Assembly (NCBI GenBank): GCA_012861695.1
Contig: JAAOOA010000097.1
Coordinates: 412,001-476,000 of the forward strand
DNA from: Trematomus loennbergii
Lineage: Eukaryota; Chordata; Actinopteri; Perciformes; Nototheniidae
DNA: 64,000 nt
Reading direction: 5' to 3'
The position numbers and the translations under genes are program-made. Below, piece after piece: positions 23,427 through 33,889 of this stretch (positions are counted from its first letter, which is position 1; each line of letters starts with the position of its first letter). The notes under the pieces are model-generated. The model did no database searches. It was not told the origin of the DNA and saw nothing but the letters and a program-made list of their open reading frames with translations.

Positions 23427-26400
23427 ATATATGTATATATTTATATAAATATATACAATTTCAGAATCAAACAGAGCACTCTCATAATAACGTAACACTG
23501 TCAGAGACTGGATATATCCCCCCCCCCTCTCTGGTCGCTACAATGAGGGAAATAAATGACGGGCCAAAAGTTTTATTTACAAGTGTTAAAAGTAAGCAGA
23601 GGACACCAAACCAACTGAGACCTGTCTGTCCGCTGCATCACGCACACACTGACCACACACCCTACACCCACACACACGCACCTACAGCTCCTAAAGCATA
23701 TAATCAGCTACAGCCGTTGTGTATTTTATTATGTGAACCACTAAATGGTTTTAGAAAAATATCGACTTTGTTTGTAGATATCTACTAAACTAAAGCAAAT
23801 AAAGAGTAGGCCTGTTATACTGAGTGATATATATTATACAACTGCTCTGCTTTCTGCACGGACCTCACAGCTGTTCTCACTGTAACATCGCGTCGCGATG
23901 AAAGCAGTTAATAAAATAATATCCAGGGGATGCATGCAGAGCTGTCATTGGCTGAGATAAGTCCGGCCGTGCGTCTCGACTCTTTGAAACATCTCTGTTC
24001 CCGGAAATGCATCCACGAAGGAGCCATGGAGGACCGTGGAGGACCCATCAGTGTATCCTCGGTTATAGCTCCTCCAGAGAGCCTCCTCGACGCTCGATGC
24101 TCGGTCCTCGATGTGCATTTCGAGAAATGAGATGTCCTTCAACATGGCGCGCTAAAATTCATTTCCGGGTCACTACCGGAGGACCGAGGAGTCGAGGAGT
24201 CGAGGAGGGACATTTGATGACATGAGAAAGGGCCCTGGTTCTTGTCTCTTTGTCTGGGTCCTGGGGGCAGAATGACTTGCCCGTCACTGGCAGCAGTGTT
24301 CTGTCTGTTTCCTAAAGTATTGATGTATTGTTTGCAAGCTGTGGCCAGTCAATAACGCTTTCTTTTAAGCAAGCCTTCCTCTCCTTCTGTCCTTTTTAAC
24401 TGGGTGAGCAGGAAAACCCTCACAACGACATATACAATGTGTGGTTGTTCAAGCATTAGGTTCAACTGTTAATGAAACCATGAGATCTCCAGCAGTAACA
24501 GAGAGTCAGTGAACTGACCTGAGAGTCTCCAGTCTGCAGTCTGGGCTCTCCAGAAGATCTCTCAGCAGCTCCACTCCTGAATCCTGCAGATCGTTGTCTC
24601 TCAGGTCCAGAACTCTCAGATGGATATTGGACTTCAGAGCTGAGATCAGAGCAGAACAGCTGATCTCTGACAAACTGCATCCATCAGTCTGAATAAAGAG
24701 AACATGATGTAACTTTAGAAAACAATGTTCCTGTTTGAAATAACTCAATGTTTTAATAATCTGATCAGAGCTGAACAATGTTTTAACGTCAGCAATGATG
24801 TAGAAACAAATCCCTGATCATCTGGAACTCTCTGCAGCAGTTTCTCTCATCAGATGTTTAACAACTCTTCATCTCCCTCACAGCTCATCAGTACTGACAG
24901 CATCTCCACTGACTCATGGAGCACAGAGTGAGTCTGTGGAAGCTCAAACACTCTCCGTCACACATTCACCTTCTCTGATCTTTGTTATTCTTAAAGTTTG
25001 GATTCCATTTCCATTTGGAAATATAGAAATAAATAAAAGCATTAAAATATCTTTAGGCAAATTCTGAAAATCATAAATACAAACAGATCTGTATGAACTG
25101 CAGTCAGTGAACTGACCTGAGAGCCTCCAGTCTGCAGTTTGGACTCTTTAGTCCAGAACTCAGCAGCTCCACTCCTGAATCCTGCAGCTTGTTGTAACTC
25201 AGGTCCAGATCTCTCAGGTGAGAGGGGTCAGACTTCAGAGCTGAGGCCACGACTTCACATTCAGTCTCTGAGAGTCCAGAGCCAATAAGTCTATAATGAC
25301 ACATATATCACAACTTGTGTTAGTATAAAAACAGAGGAAACATTTATTTAACTTACTGAATTTGAAATGGAACAACTTTTAACATATTATGAACATTTAA
25401 TTTATAATAGAGTTTTCTTTATTCATTGTCAGCCTGTCAGACATTATTTTAAACTCTTAAGCATTGTGGTAAAAACAGATCTGATTTCATGTTTAAGAAA
25501 CTGCAATGATATATTAATAACTGCTTTCACCCATAACTGTAAATACTGCTGTATGTTGTGATCACATGCTGCTCTGATAAAACCTCTAAAGTCCTTCATG
25601 TGTTTGACATGTCTCCTCCATCACTCAAAATAATGTGAAGAAAAGAAAAAATGTTAAAATGTCACAATATATAAATAGAATAACTGGATCATTTAATTTT
25701 GCTCTCAGAGTATTTTACATCAAACATTTTATTGTGTTTATTTGAAGAAATAAACTTCTGATCCACATCAATTCATAAAGCTAATCACATCTGGACTTAC
25801 TTGAACTTCCTGCAGTTCCTCACAGCTGGAATCAGTCTTCGTCGTCCCTCCTCTGATGTGTGGTACTTCATCAGGTCCAACTCATCCAGAACCTCCTCTG
25901 ACATCTGCAGCATGTAGGCCAGAGCAGAGCAGTGGATCTCAGAGAGTTTCTTCTCTGATCTGTTCTTTGACTTCAGGAACTCTGTGATCTCCTGATGTAC
26001 TGAGTGGTCCTTCATCTCTGTCAGACAGTGGAAGATGTTGATCATCCTGTCAGGAGAGATTTCATCACTGCTCATCTCCTTCAGGTTGCTGATGGCTCTC
26101 TGGATGATTTCTGGACTGCTGTCTGTGCGACCCAGCAGGCCTCCTAACAGTCTCTGGTTGGACTCCAGAGAGAGGCCGTGGAGAAAGCGGACAAACAGGT
26201 CCAGATGGCCATTTTCACTTCTGAGGGATTTCTCCATGGCTCCCTTCAGGAAGACATCCAGGGATGGTAATTCTGATCACTGCTATCACTGTTATCATCA
26301 CTGCTATCACTGATATCCTGCCAGCTATCACTGTTATCATCACTGCTATCACTGTATCATGCCAGCTATCACTGTTATCATCACTGCTATCACTGTTGTC

Positions 26401-29400
26401 TTCGTCCCCCTCTCTCTTCAGGAAGTCCTTCAGTACCGCTGTGTTCCTGTTGGTGTAACAGTGGAACAAGTAGACTGCAGCCAGAAACTCCTGAATGCTC
26501 AGATGAACAAAGCAGTAGACTGTTTTCTGGAAGATCAAACTCTCTCTTTTGAAGATCTCTGTGCAAACTCCTGAGTGCACCAAGGCCTCGTGACACCAAG
26601 ACCACAGCGCTGCAGGTCTTCTTGGTAGAACATGATGTCTCCTTTCTCCAGATGTTCAAACGCCAGCCTCCCCAGCTTCAGAAGAACCTTCCTGTCAGCC
26701 TCCGTCAGCTGCTGTGGACTCGTCTCATGTCCCGCTTCATACTTCTGCTTCTTCCTCTTGGTCTGGACCAGCAGGAAGTGTGAGTACATGTCAGTGAGGG
26801 TCTGGGGCAGCTCTCCTCTCTGGTCTGTAGTCAACATGTGGTCCAGAACTGCAGCAGTGATCCAGCAGAAGACTGGGATCAGACACATGATGTGGAGGCT
26901 CCTGGAGCTCTTGATGTGAGAGATGATTCTGCTGGACAGGTCTTCATCACTCGATCTCCTCCTGAAGTACTCCTCCTTCTGGGCGTCAGTGAAGCCTCGT
27001 ACTTCTGTTACCCTGTCCACACACTCAGGAGGGATCTGATTGGCCGCTGCAGGTCGGAAGTTATCCAGACGAGAGCCGAGGGAAGCAGCTTCCCCCTGAT
27101 GAGGTTTGTCAGCAGCACGTTGACTGAGGACTGCTGTGAGACATCAGACACAACCTCATTGTTTCTGAAGTCCAGAGAAAGTCTGCTTTCATCCAGGCCG
27201 TCAAAGATGAGCAGCACTTTGCAGACAGCCAGCTGCTCTGCTGTGACCTTCTGTAAGGTTGGATGGAAAACATGGAGCAGCCTGAGAAGACTGTACTGCT
27301 CACCTTTGATCAGGTTCAGCTCCCTGAAGGAGAGCGGGATCACCAGACTGACATCTTGGTTTTCCAAACCCTCGGCCCAGTCCAGAGTGAACTTCTGCAC
27401 TGAGAAGGTTTTTCCAACTCCAGCGACTCCGTTGGTCAGGACCGCTCTGATGAGAGTCTGTTGGTCAGGTAAGGCTTTAAAGATGTCCTGGCACTTGATT
27501 GGAGTTTCATGGAGGGTCTCTTTCTTGGAAGCTGTCTCCAGCTGCCTCACCTCATGTTGGGTATTAACCTCTTCACTCTGTCCTTGTGTGATGTAGAGCT
27601 CAGTGAAGATCCTGTTGAGGAGGGTTTCACTTTGATCAGTTCCTTCAGTCACACGTTCACATCTCCTCCTCAGACTGAGCCTATGTTCATCTAAAACCTC
27701 CTGCAGACCACTATCTGCTGGAAGAGAAGGAAACATGAGAGAATCAGGAAAATGCTTTTGAGAATCTGAACAGTCAGGGTTTTAAATGTCATGATTTATA
27801 AAACATTTTAATGTTTACTTTACAACACAAAATAATCCTGGACATGAAGACTCCAGAAGGAACCACAAATACTAGCTGCCAGATATTTATACTATCATAC
27901 GTAATGTTATATAAGTGCTGGGCTAATGTAGTAATGTCTGAGTAAACAGAAAGCGTTTTTTAGGGAAACACTGCTGTCCCACGTGAAATATTTGTGTACA
28001 CACTTTAAAACCAAAGCCTTGAAGAAGGGATCAGATGATACAGTGTTTCTATAGAAGAGTAGACACCCAGCACCCAGACAGCGGTAAAGAGGCTGCACGT
28101 GTTCGGCCTCTTACTTTGTAAAATGCTCCATCTTTCTCCACACTGAGGACAGCAGGAGTCTCCTGATGGAGGAAGCTGCTCCCAGTATGAGGCGATGCAC
28201 TGTCTGCAGAACCCGTGTCCACAGCTGGTAGAGACTGGATCCTTCAGGACGTCCTGACACAGAGCACAGCTGGACAGCTGCTGCTCCACAGGAACACCAC
28301 TCTTCCTCTTCCCTCTGTGGAGATGAACACATCCTTTACAGCACTTTACATTAGTGGAGCTGATTCTCACCAAAGGTACAACAATGTGGCAAATTCTAGG
28401 CTTGTTATTACAATTCATTTGTGAAGTGTTACATGTTTGTATTTGATTTGCTTAACCAGAGGTCCTACATGTGGAGAGAGAGTGTTATTTTACTGGAGTA
28501 GTTTACTTAGTTCTCTACTGCCTTTCTTTTTGTACTTTACTGCAAATCTTTACTCTAATCTACTGCATTTCTGTACTTCATTCTACAGAGTGTCTGTACT
28601 CTACTGCGCTCATGTAATTATGAAAGAACAGTTTAGATTATACGATTATATATAAAATCTGAATCCTCTTGAGGTCAGGTTACAGTAGAAACTCTTACTT
28701 TGTGTCTGAGGGTCCGGGTTCATCTCTGAAGTCTGGAGGTTCCTCTTCAGACCGGTCACTCTTCATAGACAGACAGCTGGGGACTGGAGACTCTGCTCTC
28801 CTTCTGTGGAAACAACACATGTTTTGCACATCATCAGTTCATTCAAAGAGCAGCTTTTGACTTCTGTCTGTTCACCTGATTAAAGATTGTTGGACTTGCT
28901 CTGAACTGAATCTAATGAATTACATTGCGTTACATAAAACTGGATCCTCTCCAGGTCAGGTCCCAGTAGAAACTCTTACTTTGTGTCTGAGGGTCCAGGT
29001 TCATTACTGAAGTCTTTAGACCGTCACTCTTAATTGAGTGCATGCCAGAATCAGGAGAAGCTGCTCTCCTTCTGTGGAAACAACACATATTTTACACATA
29101 TTATTTAGTTCTTGTAAAGAGCAGAGGTAATATGAACATGACACTTGATTGGCTAATCCTTCAATCTTCTTGCCTAGTTAGGTTTGCCTCCTTGATTTGA
29201 CTTCTGTCTGTTCAACGGATGAAGATTTTTGGACTTGTGCTAAACGTTCTGTTTGTTAGTCGTGCTTCTTGGTTTCTGTCGTTACAGTTCAGTGAAAAGT
29301 TTTACGTTTGAAGTTGATTTACTTGACTTAAGTATATAATTGTTATAGTTAAATTCAACTGCATTACTGTAATCTACTGTGTTTCTTTATTATACTCTAC

Positions 29401-29634
29401 TGCAGTGTTTCTGTACTGTGTTCATGTAATTACTAATCAACAAGTTATATTATCAGATCATTTAATAACTGAATCCTCTTCAGGTCAGTTCACAGCAGAA
29501 ACAGACTCTTACTTCCTGTCTGAGGGTCCGGGTTCATCTCTGAAGTCTGGAGGTTCCTCTTTGGACCGGTCACTCTTCAGAGACAGACAGCTGGGGACTG
29601 GAGGTTTGGCCTCTTCGTCTTTTAAATCACTCAT
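14340..29634 (-). CDS. nlrp1: NLRP1-like inflammasome sensor, copy A (multi-exon)
   Basis: A cytosolic NOD-like receptor gene on the minus strand. Exons in transcript order: 29513-29644, 28699-28803, 28115-28314 (RING), 25801-27717 (FISNA-NACHT), LRR exons 25117-25290, 24519-24688, 22312-22480, 21325-21490 and 20391-20558, linkers 19909-19948, 19755-19795 and 19340-19386, FIIND exons 18723-18940, 17596-17852, 15879-15992 and 15621-15760, and VNTR-CARD 14340-15204. I chose the ATG at 29634 (MSDLKDEE), the usual fish NLR start; exon 1 near 30152 is then untranslated. FIIND plus CARD identifies the NLRP1 class, whose self-cleaved C-terminal fragment recruits caspase. The assembled sequence has frameshifts in the NACHT exon (about 27046, 26591 and 26350), in some LRR exons and at about 15677. 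The gene is thus either damaged or mis-assembled. Orthology to nlrp1 is inferred from architecture. Confidence 0.75.
14636..15172 (-). repeat. 18-bp minisatellite coding a hexapeptide VNTR, copy A
   Basis: About 30 copies of an 18-bp unit (GCAGAGAGCAGAGTCCCA on the minus strand). In the frame shared with the exon start and the CARD it encodes Ala-Glu-Ser-Arg-Val-Pro. The unit has no stop in any of the six frames, so frame-shifting indels between units do not terminate translation. Variant units (GGGTCT, GAGACT, GTCCTC) occur in blocks, which indicates local unit duplication. Confidence 0.9.
15205..15620. other. Intron between the FIIND and CARD exons, copy A
   Basis: It aligns to 50585-51307 of copy B, which has an additional retroposon insertion of about 238 bp. 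Nothing else was recognised. Confidence 0.5.
15621..19948 (-). CDS. Copy A FIIND region and upstream linker exons
   Basis: Exon 18723-18940 encodes the ZU5-like start of FIIND ([33 protein letters not shown]). Exon 17596-17852 carries [11 protein letters not shown] and [12 protein letters not shown]. The His and Ser in these motifs are 27 residues apart, as are the catalytic His1186 and cleavage Ser1213 of human NLRP1. Exons 15879-15992 and 15621-15760 complete the UPA half ([13 protein letters not shown]). Three tiny exons (19909-19948, 19755-19795, 19340-19386) form an acidic linker from the LRRs. One base is missing at about 15677 relative to copy B. By family knowledge FIIND self-cleaves and holds the C-terminal fragment inactive. 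Confidence 0.75.
16310..16990 (-). mobile_element. Non-LTR retrotransposon 3' fragment in a FIIND intron, copy A
   Basis: Minus-strand frames show the C-terminal RT region of a [61 protein letters not shown]. The 3' end at about 16310 is an ATG/CAT trinucleotide tail. Frame breaks make it dead. The same fragment lies at the homologous place in copy B (52002-52664), so the insertion predates the duplication. Confidence 0.8.
16991..17325. other. Intron segment present in copy A and absent from copy B
   Basis: About 320 bp follow the LINE fragment in copy A. Copy B jumps directly from the LINE to the next shared block at about 52664. Either A gained or B lost this piece. No repeat ends were found. 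Confidence 0.5.
19553..19625. repeat. CCAAT-bearing minisatellite, copy A
   Basis: A run of roughly 22-bp units containing AGCCAATCACAG occurs three times, followed by ATTGGGGCGGG. Copy B has five units at 54888-55002. It lies in an intron between the LRR and FIIND exons. Confidence 0.75.
20391..25290 (-). CDS. Copy A leucine-rich repeat exons (five)
   Basis: Five exons of 166-174 nt, each coding about two ribonuclease-inhibitor-type LRRs (pattern [19 protein letters not shown]...CRLEALR). Exons at 25117-25290 and 20391-20558 are clean (174 and 168 nt, in frame). Exon 24519-24688 is 170 nt, one base short. Exons 22312-22480 and 21325-21490 share a 2-nt deletion (GTTGACTCAGG) that shifts the frame. 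In NLRs this array senses or restrains the NACHT module. Two neighbouring exons come from tandem copying of a unit of about 1 kb. Confidence 0.8.
20559..21324. other. Intron between LRR exons, copy A
   Basis: It aligns to the homologous intron of copy B (about 55936-56507). No further feature was seen. Confidence 0.4.
21906..22215. repeat. Candidate solo LTR or similar retroelement, first copy in gene A
   Basis: TGTGGCAG...CCTCACA ends enclose about 310 bp with an AATAAA (22143) in the plus sense. The flanks AGGAC and ACGAC could be an imperfect target duplication. The segment is copied with its LRR exon: again at 22889-24424 (split by a DNA element) and in gene B at 57093-57401. The LTR reading is tentative. 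Confidence 0.45.
23000..24235. mobile_element. TIR DNA transposon, non-autonomous, in gene A intron
   Basis: The ends GGGCCCGTTCTCATG and CATGAGAAAGGGCCC are inverted, and the arms continue with GAGGAGTCGAGGAGGG-type sequence. The empty site is visible twice, at about 22015 and about 57200 (CAGTAACCTGGTTC). Target duplication is short or absent. Inside are a (CA)n tract and no recognisable transposase. Confidence 0.8.
23327..23425. repeat. (CA)n microsatellite inside the TIR element
   Basis: About 100 bp of CA repeats with CC interruptions. Confidence 0.9.
25801..27717 (-). CDS. Copy A FISNA-NACHT exon
   Basis: A single large exon of 1917 nt. It begins [20 protein letters not shown], the fish-specific NACHT-associated (FISNA) segment. 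Walker A follows ([14 protein letters not shown]), then Walker B ([13 protein letters not shown]), the NACHT helical and winged-helix parts ([28 protein letters not shown]) and the NLR helical tail ([12 protein letters not shown]). The module binds ATP and drives oligomerisation. Relative to copy B one base is missing at about 27046 and another at about 26591. The acidic repeat at 26268-26403 adds a third break. Each break lies at a place where copy B reads through, so the damage is not shared. Confidence 0.85.
26268..26403 (-). repeat. Coding minisatellite, Asp/Ser-rich, within the NACHT exon of copy A
   Basis: Tandem copies of a unit like GATAACAGTGATAGCAGTGAT sit between the YTNRNT and DVFLK segments. 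In frame they would encode an Asp-Asn-Ser-Asp-Ser-rich acidic stretch. One unit lacks two bases, which breaks the frame. Copy B has a shorter version at about 59240-59325. Confidence 0.75.
28115..28314 (-). CDS. Copy A RING-finger exon
   Basis: A 200-nt exon with CAG acceptor and GTAAG donor. It encodes [20 protein letters not shown], then CRQC and CPQC, giving a C3HC4 RING (C-x2-C-x11-C-x-H-x2-C-x2-C-x15-C-x2-C). It lies directly before the FISNA-NACHT exon and keeps the reading frame into it (phase 1). RING fingers of this form usually bind E2 enzymes, so the N terminus may have ubiquitin-ligase activity; that is inference. Confidence 0.8.
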
Positions 29635-29644
29635 CTTCTCCAGT
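28699..29644 (-). CDS. Copy A N-terminal repeat exons
   Basis: Two exons (29513-29644, 132 nt; 28699-28803, 105 nt) encode near-copies of a motif: [20 protein letters not shown] and [20 protein letters not shown], each followed by a DEPGPSD segment. Both end in phase 2 and so can be added or dropped without breaking the frame. Such Pro/Glu-rich repeat exons are common at the N terminus of fish NLRs. The ATG at 29634 lies in the first of them. Confidence 0.75.
28972..29077 (-). pseudogene. Degenerate third copy of the N-terminal repeat exon
   Basis: It is similar to 28699-28803 with donor-like and acceptor-like ends kept, but with internal deletions and an in-frame break. Copy B lacks it; there the surviving exon is joined to the flank that follows this copy. 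Confidence 0.65.
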
Positions 29645-29658
29645 CTGAGAGATAAACC

Positions 29659-29860
<202 letters not shown>

Positions 29861-30151
29861 TTATAATATAGTATGTTAATCCAAACCATCAAATGATAAA
29901 CTTGGTTTCAAAACAAATCAGTCAGACTTCAGGCAGGCTGCTCTCCATGTTGACTGCGCTGGGCTGTTACATGTTATGTAACTCTGATGAATCAGAAACC
30001 AGGAAATGGATAAAAAAGTTCACAACATTTGAAGATGTCACTTTCGACTGCAGGAAATATATATATTTTAATTACAGATATTTTCTGACATACAGTATAA
30101 CAGAGTAAATGATTAATGTGTTAAAAAGCAGATCCTGGTGTTAACACTCAC

Positions 30152-30240
30152 CCTGTTTTCTCCTCCTGCTCTGTCGAAGTGTAAAATGGAGTCTGGCAGT
30201 CTGACTTCATACTTCACTTCAACATCCTCCTGTCTGTAGC
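30152..30240 (-). other. Copy A first exon, probably 5' untranslated
   Basis: A GTGAGT donor (minus strand, exon edge 30152) ends an exon that contains a small ATG (MKSDCQTPF...). In copy A this ATG is in frame with MSDLKDEE, but in the orphan copy at 5843 it is not. That argues against its use as the start. The upstream boundary is arbitrary. Confidence 0.5.
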
Positions 30241-30904
30241 TCCTCCCTTTGTTTCATAACCAGCCTCATCACGTGGACAGACACAAACAGGATTATTTTC
30301 AATTGCTCTCACAGTAAAACAGCTCCAAAAACATGTATAAGAAAGTTAGAAAATAGACAAGCAGCTAAAAACAAGCAAGTACAAATTATAATACCACAAA
30401 GTGAACACAAATCAATAAACATCCTGCATTCAAAACCTTACTTGTGAGGTTGTTTTGGGTACTCTAGTGTTAACTGTGCAATATATTGTTCCATATTATA
30501 TATACTTGTTTGAGGAATAATATTACTGCTGCATGAATGCACAAATTGCATAGTGTAGATTATTTGAACTCCTTTATATACTCTTGGTTTGTTAAATGCA
30601 TTGCTGCAGATTCTATGAGATCAATATATGTGTGTAGCTTTGTCCTGTGATAACCACGTATCTTTAAAAAGTCAACTTTTCATGAGTTTTTCAGAAACAC
30701 AGCCTGTTTTCAGCTTTGAGACGGTGCATTTTCAAGATGATCCAAGAGGCTTTTTAAAGGCATATAGCTTAAGGAGGAGAACTGCCTCAACACATAAATA
30801 AATACTGGATCCTAGTTCATCGTAAACATTTAAATCATCTGGAGATACGTGGTTATCACTGGACAGGAGGGGGAAGAACATCTGTAATCTTAAAGTAACT
30901 AAAG

Positions 30905-31071
<167 letters not shown>

Positions 31072-32954
31072 ATTGGAAAGGGTGTGTGTGCTTAAGACTC
31101 GATCAGCAGGTTCTGATCAGTGATTGGTTCTCAGTATGCAGTCAAAGTCTCACTAAGAATCCTCTAGTCAGCTGCAAATATGGTTTTACCCCAAATAAAA
31201 AGCAACGTCCTGTTTCTTCGACGTCTTCCTGGTTTGTTTATAGTTTTCTGTTTGCTTCGTTCCTTCTTGTCTAACCTCGCCTGCTCCTGCAGTTTTGTGT
31301 TTATTTAGTAACAGCTTTAATTAAAACTCTCTTTTTGTTACACTCTTATACCTGCCTCTGCTGTTTATTCTGCTTTTGACGGTTTTATAAAACCATCAAA
31401 AGACAAATCCAGGTCTTCATCACGTGCATCTTCTTCATCTCCAGCTCACATTAAATACACCAGTTTTACAGTTTTAACCATCTTTATGAAGGCAAGCACA
31501 AAAGTCATGCAGTCAAATTAAAAAGCCATTCAATCCAGAAACTGAATGTAAACTACATTTGAACATAAAGTAGGGATTTCCCGCAGAAGGAAAGCTTTAT
31601 TTTGAATAAAAAAACTGTAGGAGCAGGTTGTTGTTGTTAGGTTAAACAAAAAGAAAAGCAGAGATGAACAACAACTAGAAACAAACCAGGAAGACGAAAT
31701 ACGGTTTGACCCCAAAATAAAATGCATCCAAAGGTTTCTAAATGGAGTTTTCTCCTGCAGTTTATATATATTCTAAAGTGTGAATCAGAAAGTAAGGCAT
31801 TTCATATTTTGGCCCGTAAACTTTTAACTTTAGCAGCAGCTGAGTTAATGTCGCACAAACAGTGGACATTTCTCAAGACGTTGCTGAATGAAAGTGAAAT
31901 GATTCATACAGAAGTATTAAGCATTACTGTAGTATCTGAATGAGTATTTAACAAAAGGAACTTTACTGTATGAGTAGTATTACAGATGTAATAATGTATA
32001 TGAAACAGTATTAACCACAAAGTCATGCAGTCAAATTAAAGGGCCTTTAAATCCAGAAACTGAATGTTAACTAACATTTAAACAGAAAGTAATGAAACAC
32101 ATCTGAACAGGTTCAATATTTCTCCTTATTGAAACAGTTTGTTCTCAGGATCTTTCTCTTCACTTCAAGCCGACGTGGATTTGGCACTTCGCCTAAAAAC
32201 AGAGGAAGAAGAATCATTTTAACATTTTGTTTTACAATGTATACAAACTAGGGCTGCACTGAGTGTCCTTTATTTAAAATCTGAAGCTTCTTTCACTGCT
32301 TTTGAACGTCTCTTGATGATTTGATGATGTTATCATGCTATGCTTCTTGTTGTGGTCACATGAAAGCAGCGTGTGGTTCTGTATCGCCTGTCTTTAGGGA
32401 AACTGCTTTAAAATATTGAATATGGAGGAAAACATCTGAAGTTTGGAAATGATTACAGCTATATGAGTTGATGTTACATTTTTAGACTTCACAACGCTCT
32501 GGAGTTATTGTAAATGTTAGGATTTATTTCTATATTTTATTTTGTACTAATGCCTACTAGTTACTAGAGTAGAAGTATAAAGTAGCATGAAATGGAAATA
32601 CTCAAGTAAAGTACAAGTATCTCAAAATTGTACTTAAGTACAGTACTTGAGTAAATGTACTTTAATTATGTGTACTTTGCACTCTAGACAGGTTTGTCTT
32701 ATGTATTTGCAGGACTCTTGGTTTGTATCTTCATGGTTGATTACACATTATCGTCAGTCGCTTTAGAACATTTTACGTAAACTAAATGAGAAGGTTTTGA
32801 TTTCCTTTTTAATTTGCCAATGTGAAGTCGTAGCAGGTGGGTTTTCAATCTGCAACTGTGCCAACATACTGACTCTAAACACAGTCAAAATCATGCCAAT
32901 AATACAATAAAAAACACACACAGCTTAGCATTTTAATATTTAACTAGTATTCAA
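31072..32954. other. Spacer DNA without recognised genes
   Basis: A 70-bp direct repeat (AGTCATGCAGTCAAATTAAA...) occurs at about 31502 and 32021. The part at about 32565-32665 with CAAGTAAAGTACAAGTA is the interior of a common fish non-autonomous repeat. A degenerate V-SINE-type tail is at about 32755. Confidence 0.45.
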
Positions 32955-33640
32955 CAGAGGTGGGAAGTAGTGGAGTACAAATACTTTGTTACTGTACTTA
33001 AGTACATTTTTCTGGTATCAGTACTTTACTCCACTACTTATTTTTCTGACGACCTTTACTTTCTACTTCTTACATTTGAACACAAATACCTGTACTTTCT
33101 ACTTCTTACATTTTGAACACAAATACCTGTACTTTCTACTTCTTACATGTTGAACACAAATACCTGTACTATCTACTTCTTACATGTTGAACTCAAATAC
33201 CTGTACTTTTTACTTCTTACATTTTCCAAACAGGCTGGTTCCTTTAGTTTGAATGTGTGTTTGGTGGCGTGATCATTATTATTTAGAGTCATTGCGTGCC
33301 TATTGATTTGAACACAATCCGTGTATCCATCATTTCCTGGTCTTCTCTAAAGAAGAGGACCAATGAAAACGTTGTCATGTTGCCGTTGTTCAGCATGGAA
33401 ACATTCATTATCTAACATTGACATTATTGTTCTATTAATATAAAGGGAGGTCAGGTACTCTTTAAAACAGCTGCTAGTTATGGGTACTTTTTACTTAAGT
33501 ACATTTCAAAGCCCATACTTCTTTACTTTTACTTGAGTAAAGAAGTTTAGTCAGTACTTCTACTTTTACCAGAGTATTTTTAAACACGATTATCTGTACT
33601 TCTACTTGAGTAAAGGATGTGTGTACTTTTGCCATCTCTG
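32955..33640. mobile_element. Non-autonomous hAT-type repeat
   Basis: The ends CAGAGGTGGGAAGTAG and GCCATCTCTG are inverted-complementary (CAGAGGTGGGAA versus CAGAGATGGCAA). The interior has the TACTTAAGTACATTTTTC and tandem ACACAAATACCTGTACT motifs of a very common fish family. No clear 8-bp target duplication is left. Confidence 0.7.
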
Positions 33641-33664
33641 AAGTCAACAGAGGAAACATGGTAC

Positions 33665-33760
33665 CTGTGCAAAGGCGATGAACACCAGCTGCTTGTGTGT
33701 GTATTTGAGTCCGGGGAGGGGTCTCTCCGGACCGTGCTCCCTCACCCACTTCTGGTACGC
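33665..33760 (-). pseudogene. Orphan exon of an M13 (neprilysin/ECE-like) metallopeptidase
   Basis: A 96-nt exon with CTGCAG acceptor and GTACC donor reads [20 protein letters not shown] and continues [12 protein letters not shown]. This matches the conserved C-terminal region of M13 zinc peptidases shortly after the catalytic motif. Neither the HExxH exon nor the Cys-rich final exon was found nearby. It is opposite in orientation to the inpp5k-like gene. It is most likely a stray exon moved by rearrangement. Confidence 0.6.
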
Positions 33761-33889
33761 CTGCAGAGAGAGGATAGAGAAAGATAAGAGGTATTAATGA
33801 AATGATGACCCTTCACCTGGTGTCGAAAGTTGCTTATTCTCTGTAACTAAAAGTGGGAAGAGACACGTTTTTAGCTTAAAGAGGCCCTC

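Larger units (their letters stand above)
22889..24424. repeat. Second copy of the LTR-like repeat, split by a DNA element
   Basis: The left part (22889-22999) and right part (24236-24424) together match 21906-22215. The gap is the TIR element at 23000-24235. Confidence 0.6.

Noticed and set aside
26838..27596. 252-codon plus-strand frame across the NACHT exon (likewise 59949-60506)
   Set aside because: It is the antisense shadow of a conserved NACHT exon, which has Walker motifs on the minus strand.
32140..32195. Possible last exon downstream of the M13 exon (AKCQIHVGLK then stop, minus strand)
   Set aside because: An acceptor-like TTTTAG and matching phase exist, but M13 peptidases end in a conserved Cys-x-x-Trp type tail that is absent here.
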